Assembly (NCBI GenBank): GCA_017435565.1
Contig: JAFSEU010000026.1
Location: 51,859 to 115,858 of the forward strand
DNA: 64,000 nucleotides
Source of the DNA: Oscillospiraceae bacterium
GTDB taxonomy: Bacteria > Bacillota > Clostridia > Oscillospirales > Ruminococcaceae
Reading direction: 5' to 3'
Of the stretch, positions 15,392-23,367 are shown piece by piece. Every line of letters begins with the position of its first letter. The first letter of the stretch is position 1. Under the pieces are notes generated by a model. That model did no database searches and had not been told where the DNA came from. It saw nothing but the letters and a program-made list of their open reading frames with translations. Both the position numbers and the translations under genes were made by a program.

Positions 15392-17912
15392 CACCTATTA
15401 TTCTGACTGTTCCGTTTATGCCGTCAACCTCAACTGACATACCATCCTTTATTACAGAGGTAAGCCCCCGTATTCCCGCAACGAGAGTTATGCCCATTTC
15501 TCTTGCGACAACTGCCGAGTGTGACAGCACGCTGCCGCGTTCGATTATAATGGCTTTTGCCATAGGAAAGAGTACGGTCCAGCCCGGGTCTGTCCGTTTT
15601 GCCATAAGTATATATCCTTCGACATCGGCACTTGACGGGTCTTCGACCAGCTTTACGACACCGGTGATTTTTCTTCCGCCGCCTGCAACTCCGCAAAGAA
15701 CATCATTGTCTGATACTTCCTGACGTGAATAAATCGGCAGCATATTCTCGGAGCAGACCTCGCCGTAAAAATACATACGCTCATACACGGTTTTGGTTTT
15801 GTTATCCTCAAATTCTTTCCTGCGTGCGATGATTCTTTCACGCATTGTGCTCGGGTCGGTTTCGCCCTTTGCAACTATCTGTGAAATTTCCTGCTTTGTC
15901 ATAAAGAATATATCACGGTAGTTTTCGAGAAAACCATTATTTTCAAGGTTTTTGCCGATGCGCAGATAGATATTTCTCACGATTGAGTAGATGTACGTTC
16001 TTCTCAGGCGAAGCGATTCTCTGTTGCGGATGAAAAACTTTGTCACCTTCAGAAGAAGCTTTATGAAAGGCCGCTTTATGATGCCGAAATATGCCAAAAG
16101 CTCCTTTTCGGCATTCTTGTCAGCTTCTGCACCGCAGGTCGGAAGACTGTCGCATTTAAGATATCCCTTGATGGTATCAAGCAAAAATGACGGATCTTCA
16201 AAAAGAGTGACCGTTTCAAGCTTGAGCTCATCCATTGTTCTTGCACCGTAGCGATAGATATATTCATCAATCATTCTGAATACGGCATGGTCATCCTTGA
16301 GCTTTGCTTTGATTGTTTCATTATCGGAATTGAAAAGCTCGCAAAGACTGTTGTCTTTCTTGATTTCTTCGACGATTGCAAGAAGAGCCTCGCTTTGCTG
16401 AGCACTTTCCACGTTGCCCTGTCGGCTTATAACGCTGCTGATAAGTCCCTCATAACGTTCGATTTTTTTGTTTTTAAGACTGTCGGTCAGCATTCCGTAG
16501 AATATCATAGCGCCCATATCATTTGCAATCGGAGTTATGAAATCGTCAAGAATTTCTCGTTCAAGTGTGTTGTAAATTTCAAGAAGACCGCTGTTTGAAA
16601 CACCTTCAAATTCGTTCGCATAGTATGGCTTTGTAACCTTGTTGAAACGCTCAATAAAACGGCGGCTGTCCTTTTTCATTCTTAAAAGCTTGCATATAAA
16701 GCTTGCATAAATCCTTACAAGCCTTGTTTTGGCAGCCGCTTGTGATTCATGCAGGGCAGTTTTTACGCCCATCATATTTTCCATATACTGCTTGTTTTTT
16801 TGATATCCCGGGTACAAAGCAGTCATTTTATACCAGCTGTTCAGACGGTAGTAGATTTTGTTTTCATAAAAATCAAGCATATTGTCCAGGTCGTTTTCAA
16901 TGGACCTGATGGCGTCGCTGCTGACATAAAAGCTGCGCAGGGTCTGCTTGTATATTTTTGAATACACCTCACGGGCAAAGGTGAATGTCAGCGGAGTGGT
17001 AACGCCCGAATAGCTTTCAATGATGTTTGAGTTGTCGAGTATGGTGCGGAATTTGTCTTTATCTATATGGCTGTAATTTGTGATTGGTCGGCATTGAAGT
17101 ATGAAAATTTCGTTATTTTTAATGCAGAATTCAATGTCCTGACCCTTTCTCGGCGTAAAGCCTTTTTCAATTTCAAGCGCGGTATTATAGAGCTTCAGCA
17201 CAAGCTTGTCGGAGATTTTTGCGTCTGTTTCGTTTCTGGTGACAATGCTTTGCGTGCAATCAACAATATAATCGCTGCTGTCGCATTTGCCCGAAACAAG
17301 GCTTTCGCCCGCCCCGTTTACAACGCTTATGAGTGTTTCGTCCGGATTATTGGTAGTGGGGTCGATTGTGAAAATGACGCCCGAGCAGTCCGCCTGAATC
17401 ATACGCTGTATAATTACGGCAACGCTGATGTCGGGCGAGATAAGGCCGTGATTTGCACGATATTCCATAATGCGCTGTGAAAAGCAGGAAAGGTAGCACT
17501 TCTTCACGCTTTCAAGCACATTGTCGATTCCGCTTACGTTGAGATAGCTTTCGAGCATACCCGCGAATGAAAAATGCTCACCGTCCTCATCGGTTGCGCT
17601 TGAACGCACAGAGAGCATTTCGTCGCTGCCGAATGTTGCAGATATTTTATCTGCAATAAGCTGTTTGGTGTTGGCGCAAAAGCTTTTGCCTTCAATCAGC
17701 TTTAATACGGCAAGGCGGTTTTCTTCACTGTAATCGGACATGAGGCGCTGATACTGAGCTTTGTCGTTACCGAGAAATTCAAAAAACAGACTTGACGTCA
17801 GCACCATATATTCGGGCACATTTGCTCCGATACGGCAAAGACGCTCAAGATTGAACGCTTTGCCGCCGATGTTTTCTGCATTAGGTTTTGTGTTTTCGGG
17901 AATACAGTTCAT
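15378..17912 (-). CDS. PEP-synthase/rifampin-phosphotransferase-like dikinase
   Basis: The 844-residue protein has an N-terminal ATP-grasp domain (NIGGKAFNLERL, SVRSSATDEDGEHFSFAGMLES, VVNGAGESLVSG, DIEFCIKNNEIFILQCRPI) of about 300 residues. A long helical middle follows, then a C-terminal swivelling phosphohistidine domain with GSVLSHSAVVAREMG and LVAGIRGLT. The PEP/pyruvate TIM barrel of PpsA is missing, so the order matches rifampin phosphotransferase. Such enzymes pass the beta-phosphate of ATP through histidine to a small-molecule hydroxyl. ATG 17912 is chosen for its AAAGGTC site; it overlaps the UbiA-like gene by four bases. The likely substrate is an intermediate of this pathway rather than an antibiotic, but resistance cannot be excluded. 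Confidence 0.82.
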   Translation of the reverse strand: MNCIPENTKPNAENIGGKAFNLERLCRIGANVPEYMVLTSSLFFEFLGNDKAQYQRLMSDYSEENRLAVLKLIEGKSFCANTKQLIADKISATFGSDEMLSVRSSATDEDGEHFSFAGMLESYLNVSGIDNVLESVKKCYLSCFSQRIMEYRANHGLISPDISVAVIIQRMIQADCSGVIFTIDPTTNNPDETLISVVNGAGESLVSGKCDSSDYIVDCTQSIVTRNETDAKISDKLVLKLYNTALEIEKGFTPRKGQDIEFCIKNNEIFILQCRPITNYSHIDKDKFRTILDNSNIIESYSGVTTPLTFTFAREVYSKIYKQTLRSFYVSSDAIRSIENDLDNMLDFYENKIYYRLNSWYKMTALYPGYQKNKQYMENMMGVKTALHESQAAAKTRLVRIYASFICKLLRMKKDSRRFIERFNKVTKPYYANEFEGVSNSGLLEIYNTLEREILDDFITPIANDMGAMIFYGMLTDSLKNKKIERYEGLISSVISRQGNVESAQQSEALLAIVEEIKKDNSLCELFNSDNETIKAKLKDDHAVFRMIDEYIYRYGARTMDELKLETVTLFEDPSFLLDTIKGYLKCDSLPTCGAEADKNAEKELLAYFGIIKRPFIKLLLKVTKFFIRNRESLRLRRTYIYSIVRNIYLRIGKNLENNGFLENYRDIFFMTKQEISQIVAKGETDPSTMRERIIARRKEFEDNKTKTVYERMYFYGEVCSENMLPIYSRQEVSDNDVLCGVAGGGRKITGVVKLVEDPSSADVEGYILMAKRTDPGWTVLFPMAKAIIIERGSVLSHSAVVAREMGITLVAGIRGLTSVIKDGMSVEVDGINGTVRIIGDENE

Positions 17913-18409
17913 TTTCTGACCTTTCTTTTGATGAAATAATAAATTGAGGATATTATCAGACATCCTGAAATGACAATCAGCTGTGTTTTGCCGATTGATA
18001 TGCAGTTTGCGCAGAAATAGAATATGAACATCAGCGCCATATAAGCGATTTTCAGTATTTCAAGCTTTTCCTGAATGATGATATATCCTATGGCAGCAAG
18101 GCTTAAAATGCCTATGGCACCATAAAATGCTGTATTAAGCAATACAAACACAGCGGCACAGACGCAACCGAACACAATAAGCTGATTTTTGCTCAATGGC
18201 TGTGTTTTGCTTTGTGCGTCTTTTTCATAGTCAAAGATATCGTCTGCAATTCTGATTGTCAGTATAAGGCAAAGCACTGAGGGGAGCATACGCCCGAATG
18301 CAGTAATACCTGCATTTGACGCAAGTATAAAAATAATGGATATTGCTGCCGAAACGATAACATATATCGGCAGCATAAATTTTCTGAAAAGGTATTGTGT
18401 CAGCTTCAT
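17909..18409 (-). CDS. Half-size UbiA-like membrane protein
   Basis: The 166-residue hydrophobic protein has about five membrane helices. RIADDIFDYEKD (53-64) followed by TQPLS matches the first Asp-rich, Mg-diphosphate-binding motif of UbiA prenyltransferases. Full-length UbiA proteins have about 280-300 residues and a second Asp motif; that half is absent and no remnant follows in any frame. Its gene has four-base overlaps on both sides, so the short form looks native rather than broken. It may bind a lipid or diphosphate as a dimer, or be a non-enzymatic membrane partner. Confidence 0.7.
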   Translation of the reverse strand: MKLTQYLFRKFMLPIYVIVSAAISIIFILASNAGITAFGRMLPSVLCLILTIRIADDIFDYEKDAQSKTQPLSKNQLIVFGCVCAAVFVLLNTAFYGAIGILSLAAIGYIIIQEKLEILKIAYMALMFIFYFCANCISIGKTQLIVISGCLIISSIYYFIKRKVRK

Positions 18410-19467
18410 TTTTTTATAAATCGGTTATAAATCGCTGCTTTGAGCAATATTGGTGTGGGCTTTAACTCAACAGTGTCACACAGCAGCTCGATTTCTTCAT
18501 AAGGCTTATGTAAGTAGCGCTCCGACTCGATTAACCTGATTCCGTCGCTTTTCGATATTTTTCCGCTTCGTACCAGAACGCTTATTTCGGGAAGGCAATG
18601 CGGCCTCCCTTCGGCGCATTGATAAATATAGTGCGCCGCATTATGAACACGGCAGTCGTAATGGTCATAATTCTCATCTGTTTTCCAGCCGGTGTTTCGG
18701 CGAAGAAATTCAACGATGCTTTGTTCGTCATAATCGTGATATAGAAAATATGAAACAAATTCACGGAAGTCGCTCTGCTCTATGCCGTCATAAAGCATTG
18801 ATTTGACATCGGAAAGAAGATTGCCGTCCATGCGGCTTTCAATTGACGATAAAAGCTCTTTATAGAGAGCGCTGATGTCTATTTCACTCACCGACTTTAA
18901 GCCAGCATCTATAAGCGAGGTGAACACGTCATCGCCGTAATATCTGAGCATCTGCTGCGGGCTTCTTCCGTGAATGCACAGCCCTGCGTTGATTCGTGTT
19001 GTGTAATTTATCATGGCTGCATAGCCGAGATATGAGCAGGCAACACACGGAGTCAGCCAATGCTTCATTGAATAACGGTAAAAACGCTTGAGCAGCGCAG
19101 AATCAATCTCGATATATTCGTGCTCGACGCCGAATTCCTTTACAAGCCTGTCTACATTCGCTCTTGCGGCATCGCTGAAAAAGCCGTTGAGCAGTGTAAA
19201 GGTTTTGACCTTTAAATTATATCGATTTATCAGCTCATGCAGGACAAAAACGCTGTCTTTTCCGCCCGAAATCCCCAAAGCCGCATCATAATCATATTTG
19301 CCTCTTACATTTTCGATTCGCTCGCAAAAAAGCTCTTCAAGGCGTGCTTTGTCCGAAAGCTTAGAGCTTATGGTATCATAGCTTCTGCAATAACTGCATA
19401 CACCGTTTTCGTCATAGCTCATACGTCTGACAGTGCTGTCGTTAAGACAGCGGGTACATTTCTTCAT
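18406..19467 (-). CDS. PP-loop ATPase/N-acetyl-sugar-amidotransferase-like protein
   Basis: The 353-residue protein opens with a zinc-ribbon-like pair of CxxC motifs (C4/C7 and C24/C27), followed by the PP-loop LGISGGKDS (67-72). This arrangement is that of WbpG/PseA-type amidotransferases and related adenylating enzymes that activate a carbonyl or carboxyl for attack by ammonia or sulfur. A later CVACSYLGY segment may complete a metal or sulfur site. It overlaps both neighbours by four bases. In this pathway it would install a nitrogen or sulfur atom; the substrate is unknown. Confidence 0.78.
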   Translation of the reverse strand: MKKCTRCLNDSTVRRMSYDENGVCSYCRSYDTISSKLSDKARLEELFCERIENVRGKYDYDAALGISGGKDSVFVLHELINRYNLKVKTFTLLNGFFSDAARANVDRLVKEFGVEHEYIEIDSALLKRFYRYSMKHWLTPCVACSYLGYAAMINYTTRINAGLCIHGRSPQQMLRYYGDDVFTSLIDAGLKSVSEIDISALYKELLSSIESRMDGNLLSDVKSMLYDGIEQSDFREFVSYFLYHDYDEQSIVEFLRRNTGWKTDENYDHYDCRVHNAAHYIYQCAEGRPHCLPEISVLVRSGKISKSDGIRLIESERYLHKPYEEIELLCDTVELKPTPILLKAAIYNRFIKK

Positions 19468-20345
19468 ATCAGCTCCTTAATAAATACGGCATATCTTTTT
19501 TCATTCGATTCAATATTCTTTTCAAAGCGCCTGAAGCTGTCCTTTTGTTCACATTGAAAGTGGTACATCATATCCTTGTAGCCCATATCAATGACATATT
19601 TGCAGCCGAGGTAAAGCAGCGCAGTATAAATTTTGTGTTTTTGAAATTCAGGCTTTACAGCGCTTGTTTTTGAAATAAAGCAGTCGCCGTAAGGGCTGTC
19701 GTAGCCCATTACATATCCCACGGGCTCGCCTTTATAAAATGCAACGTACATAATAAGCTCAATGTTCTTTGTCCAGCTCAGATAAAGCTTTTCAAAATAC
19801 TCCTTGGGGATATCGCAGTAGAGATAACTGCCTGCAAAAGCCTCCTGTGAAATTGAAAACACATCCTGAGCAAGCGCATAGGCACTTTCGCCCTTGTAAA
19901 ACTCAAAGGTAAAGCCTTCGTCGATTTTTTGCTTTAGCAGCTGTTCTCCGACGGCATATAGAGGGTTGTTTATATCAATACGTGCGCTTCGGTATGTATA
20001 AAGCTCGCGATAACCGAGCTGTCTGATATAATCAACGTAAAAGGGCGGATTTGTGCAGTCGGGGAAAAGCCTTGTTTCGTAATTGCTGATAGCCCAACGG
20101 TATGACATCCACGAGCAGTAATTCACAGGTCCGACCAGCTCTTTATATCCAAGCTCTTTCGCCCGTTTTTCAATTTCAGAAAACATCGCCTTAGCGTCAT
20201 CAAAATTTTCCGAAAGCTGTGTAAAGCCGAAAAGGCATTGATGGTCGTTCATTTTTTTGTTTATAATAAGATAAGCGCTGCAGCCGTTTACGCTGAATTG
20301 TTCATAGTAATCGGCAAGCGCCAGAATTTGAAGCTCTTTTTCCAT
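19464..20345 (-). CDS. GNAT-fold acyltransferase
   Basis: The 293-residue protein has an N-terminal segment with ELVGPVNYCSWMSYRW and a C-terminal GNAT-like core. There, MYVAFYKGEPVGYVMGYDSPYGD and KTSAVKPEFQKHKIYTALLY correspond to the beta4 and acyl-CoA-binding A-motif strands. It should transfer an acyl group to an amine, perhaps using a thioester made by one of the operon's ligases. It follows the kinase gene by 15 bases and overlaps the PP-loop gene by four. Similar proteins are often annotated only as GNAT family. Confidence 0.72.
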   Translation of the reverse strand: MEKELQILALADYYEQFSVNGCSAYLIINKKMNDHQCLFGFTQLSENFDDAKAMFSEIEKRAKELGYKELVGPVNYCSWMSYRWAISNYETRLFPDCTNPPFYVDYIRQLGYRELYTYRSARIDINNPLYAVGEQLLKQKIDEGFTFEFYKGESAYALAQDVFSISQEAFAGSYLYCDIPKEYFEKLYLSWTKNIELIMYVAFYKGEPVGYVMGYDSPYGDCFISKTSAVKPEFQKHKIYTALLYLGCKYVIDMGYKDMMYHFQCEQKDSFRRFEKNIESNEKRYAVFIKELI

Positions 20346-20360
20346 AATATTTCTCTTTTC

Positions 20361-21419
20361 TCAGCAGATTTTCAGAATATCAAACATACGGGATGTATTT
20401 TTTGCAAGCTGCTGTGTATAATCAAGCTTGAGATACTGACCGCCTATTCGGAGAATGCTCAGCTTGTTCACGCAGAATTCAAGCGTGTTGAATCTCAGCA
20501 GGTGTGAATATTCTTCATCAGTCAGCGTGGTTTTTGTCAGCTCAGACAGCTTTTCTCTGTAATATTCAAGGACTTTTTTGACCTTTTCATCGTCTATGTC
20601 CGTCATAACGGAGACGAGAAGCTCGATAATATCGTGCTCTGGGTTTTGGTAACAGGCAAGCTCCCAGTCATAGATGCAAATTCGCTGCTCATCTGCATAA
20701 ATGTTGCGAACAGAATAATCGTTGTGCGTCAGCGTTCTGCGTTTTTCAACAGCTGAAAACTCATTATGCATATTATCAATGAAGCTGCAAATCAAATCAA
20801 GCTTTGCTTTGCCGAAAATAACAAGGTTTTCATCGGAAAGCCTGTTGAATAAACGTTTGATAAATCCACGGCTTTTGCGATAATCTGCGGGCGAATAGCA
20901 ATTGATACCTAAACGTCCGATGCAGTCCGAAGCGCCGAAATAATGTGCGTGAAACTCACAAATTGCATCCGTCATTCTATAAAGGTCAGCATTATCGCAG
21001 CTGTGACAGCCGAGCTCTTCCATTGCAATAAAGCAACTGCCATTGAAGCGGCTTATGAGCGATCCGATGATGTCGGGCAGATATTTTTTCAGCGAATCAT
21101 CAAAACCGTTGTAAATTACAGCCTCACGGGCATAGCTTTGGTTGTATCCCAGAATTTTGTGATTCATCACCAGCATTAAAAACAAAATCGGATTGCCACC
21201 GCTCAGAAGCTTAATGCCGTTGGCGATGATAAGCGATGATTTCGTTTTGCCGATAAAGCATTTTTCAGAACTGTCGGGAAATACAGCGCGGTATTTTCGG
21301 ATTCCGGATTTTGATGAAGCAATGCGGTTGGAAATTCCAACGTGGTTAATAATCGGCTTTCTTGAAATCTGCAGCTTTTTTTCGCCGAATATTTTGCGAA
21401 TGGCATTGTTTTCGTTCAT
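20361..21419 (-). CDS. Aminoglycoside/choline-kinase-like phosphotransferase, first gene of operon
   Basis: The 352-residue protein has the APH-fold catalytic loop LTHNDYSVRN with D234 and N239, and the metal-binding ICIYDWELACY with D251. The N-terminal nucleotide-binding lobe is less conserved, without an obvious glycine loop. It probably phosphorylates a hydroxyl of a small molecule or lipid headgroup such as choline or ethanolamine; antibiotic resistance is less likely in this context. It opens an eight-gene minus-strand operon. No consensus promoter was clear in the 180 bases upstream. Confidence 0.8.
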   Translation of the reverse strand: MNENNAIRKIFGEKKLQISRKPIINHVGISNRIASSKSGIRKYRAVFPDSSEKCFIGKTKSSLIIANGIKLLSGGNPILFLMLVMNHKILGYNQSYAREAVIYNGFDDSLKKYLPDIIGSLISRFNGSCFIAMEELGCHSCDNADLYRMTDAICEFHAHYFGASDCIGRLGINCYSPADYRKSRGFIKRLFNRLSDENLVIFGKAKLDLICSFIDNMHNEFSAVEKRRTLTHNDYSVRNIYADEQRICIYDWELACYQNPEHDIIELLVSVMTDIDDEKVKKVLEYYREKLSELTKTTLTDEEYSHLLRFNTLEFCVNKLSILRIGGQYLKLDYTQQLAKNTSRMFDILKIC

Positions 21420-21511
21420 AAAATCTGAGTATTCCTTTTTTATATAATTACATATATTATATATCAGATGTCGAAAAAAGTAAAGTTTTATTCATAAAAA
21501 ACTCATTTTAT

Positions 21512-21552
21512 AAGAAATCGGAGCTATTTTCTGACAAATAACTCCGATTCTT
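21512..21552 (-). terminator. Hairpin downstream of the GH13 gene
   Basis: AAGAAATCGGAGCTATTT pairs imperfectly with AAATAACTCCGATTCTT. It lies about 50 bases after the glucosidase stop and before the kinase operon. The T-rich tail is imperfect, so it may be a weak terminator or processing site. Confidence 0.6.
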
Positions 21553-21601
21553 ATTTCTTATTAAAGCGCTTAATCTATGCATTAGACGGCAATGATGCAC
21601 A

Positions 21602-23161
21602 TTATTCGGATTTGATTTTGTAAAATCCTGCAAAAAGGGCGGGGCAGGTGATTTTACCTGAGGCTGATACAGCTTTGCCGCCGAAGCTGTAAATTTCATC
21701 AGCTAAATTAAAGCTGCATTCAAACGAAACCTGTGAATCACAAGGGTTTATTATGACGAGGATTTTTTCGTCGTCAAGACTTCTTATATATGCAAGCGGA
21801 TATTTATTCTTTTCTGCATATAAAAATTCAATTTCGCCCAAGCTCTGTAATGCCTTGTGCGCATTTCGCACCGAAATAATCTTCCTGATTTCGTTATAAA
21901 GCGAATTTTTATCAGCTATCTGCTCTTTAGCTGTCGGACGGTTTGGGCTTTCATCCTGTCTGATATAAAGATTTTCCTTAGGTGCACTGCTAAAACCGGC
22001 GTTTTTGCTGTCATCCCACTGCATGGGCGAGCGTGAGCCTGTTCTGCCGTAGCCGCCCTCGACCGATGTGAGGTTTTCAACATAATTCATTCCGATTTCA
22101 TCGCCGTAGTAAATAAAAGGTGCACCCGGCATTGAAAGAAGAAATGCAAAAGCGATTTTGAGCCTGTCACCCTTGATATGCCTTGCAAGCCTATCCATAT
22201 CGTGATTCCCGGAAGGAATGCAAATCAGACCTTTTCTTTCTGATTTTTCATAGCTTTCGATATATTTCAAAACAAATTCCGATACATCGCCTTTTCCCGA
22301 AAAATAAGGGCTTTCACATCTGAAAAGGTCATTGTAATGCGATGGGCCGAAATGGAGAAGAAAGTCCATATGAAATCCGCCCTGCAGGGATTTGTCGGGT
22401 TCGCCCCATTCGGAAACCATTGCCGCCGAAGGAAACTCCTTGTCAAGAAATTCACGCACATTCTGCCACAGCTTAATGGTGCCGTTGCCATCCTCATCGT
22501 GTTTGACAAGGGAGCCTGCCATATCAACTCTGAAGCCGTCACAGCCCATTTGCAGCCAGAACCGCATAATATTTTTCATTTCATCAAGTGTAGCTTTAGG
22601 ACCCGGTGCATCCATCGGCTGCTGCCATTTTCTTTCGGGGTCGGGCTTGAAAAAGCCGTAATTCAAAGCAGGCTGGTGTGAAAAGAAGTTTACCGCACAC
22701 GAGCCGTCACGGTCGGAAATTCCTCTTATACATCCCATTCCCTGCGGCTCCTCCCAGATAGAGTTCGTCCACACATAACGGTCGGTATATTCGTTTCTTT
22801 CGGCTTTCATCGACTCTTTGAACCATTTGTGTTCGACCGAAGTGTGACCGGGAACAAGGTCGAGAAGAATATGCATTCCACGTTTGTGAACCTCGTCGAA
22901 AAGCCTTTTCAGGTCAGCGTTTGTTCCGTATCGCAGAGCCGCTTTGTAATAGTCGGAAATATCATAGCCTGCGTCGCCGAAGGGCGATTCAAAGCAGGGA
23001 TTCAGCCATATGGCGTTGCAGCCAAGCTCATTTATGTAATCAAGCTTTTCGATAATGCCTTGAAAATCGCCGATTCCGTCGCCGTTTGTATCGTTGAATG
23101 ATTGAGGATATATTTCGTAAAAAATTGCGTTGTCAAGCCATTCAGGTCGGTTTGTGCTCAT
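21602..23161 (-). CDS. GH13 alpha-glucosidase (cytoplasmic)
   Basis: The 519-residue enzyme has the GH13 barrel from IFYEIYPQSFNDTNGDGIGD onward. The catalytic residues are visible as D213 in GFRVDMAG (nucleophile), E251 in VSEWGEP (acid/base) and D321 in PSGNHD (stabiliser). No signal peptide is present, so it acts on imported alpha-glucosides, as oligo-1,6-glucosidases and related enzymes do. The NGDGIGD calcium-type loop fits this subgroup. It is transcribed alone, divergently from the GTPase-NYN gene. Exact linkage specificity is not readable. Confidence 0.9.
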   Translation of the reverse strand: MSTNRPEWLDNAIFYEIYPQSFNDTNGDGIGDFQGIIEKLDYINELGCNAIWLNPCFESPFGDAGYDISDYYKAALRYGTNADLKRLFDEVHKRGMHILLDLVPGHTSVEHKWFKESMKAERNEYTDRYVWTNSIWEEPQGMGCIRGISDRDGSCAVNFFSHQPALNYGFFKPDPERKWQQPMDAPGPKATLDEMKNIMRFWLQMGCDGFRVDMAGSLVKHDEDGNGTIKLWQNVREFLDKEFPSAAMVSEWGEPDKSLQGGFHMDFLLHFGPSHYNDLFRCESPYFSGKGDVSEFVLKYIESYEKSERKGLICIPSGNHDMDRLARHIKGDRLKIAFAFLLSMPGAPFIYYGDEIGMNYVENLTSVEGGYGRTGSRSPMQWDDSKNAGFSSAPKENLYIRQDESPNRPTAKEQIADKNSLYNEIRKIISVRNAHKALQSLGEIEFLYAEKNKYPLAYIRSLDDEKILVIINPCDSQVSFECSFNLADEIYSFGGKAVSASGKITCPALFAGFYKIKSE

Positions 23162-23232
23162 AAATCCGTTCCTTTCATATGTAATATGTGATATTTATGC
23201 GTAAACTGTCTGAAAGATAATTTGTTATTATA

Positions 23233-23274
23233 ATTATACCATATGAAACAAAAATGTCCAGCATCTTTTGGACA
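23233..23274 (-). promoter_or_regulatory. GH13 promoter with overlapping inverted repeat
   Basis: On the minus strand TGGACA (complement of 23255-23260) and TATAAT (complement of 23233-23238) are 16 bp apart. The -35 half is also one arm of TGTCCA-N8-TGGACA (23255-23274), a possible operator for a sugar regulator. Confidence 0.55.
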
Positions 23275-23295
23275 ATATAATTTGATGCAATGAGT

Positions 23296-23324
23296 TTGCA
23301 TACACGGTGCAAATATGTTATAAT
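23296..23324 (+). promoter_or_regulatory. Promoter of the GTPase-NYN gene
   Basis: TTGCAT (23296-23301), a 17-bp spacer and TATAAT (23319-23324). The leader is only about 37 bases, with no attenuator peptide or terminator of the kind found before many tet(M) genes. Confidence 0.65.
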
Positions 23325-23367
23325 GATAAATGATATAATACAGTAAGATAATAATTCGGAGGATGTC

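Noticed and set aside
20361..21419. Aminoglycoside resistance kinase
   Set aside because: The catalytic loop is shared by choline and many small-molecule kinases, and the gene leads a biosynthetic-looking operon with no mobile element.
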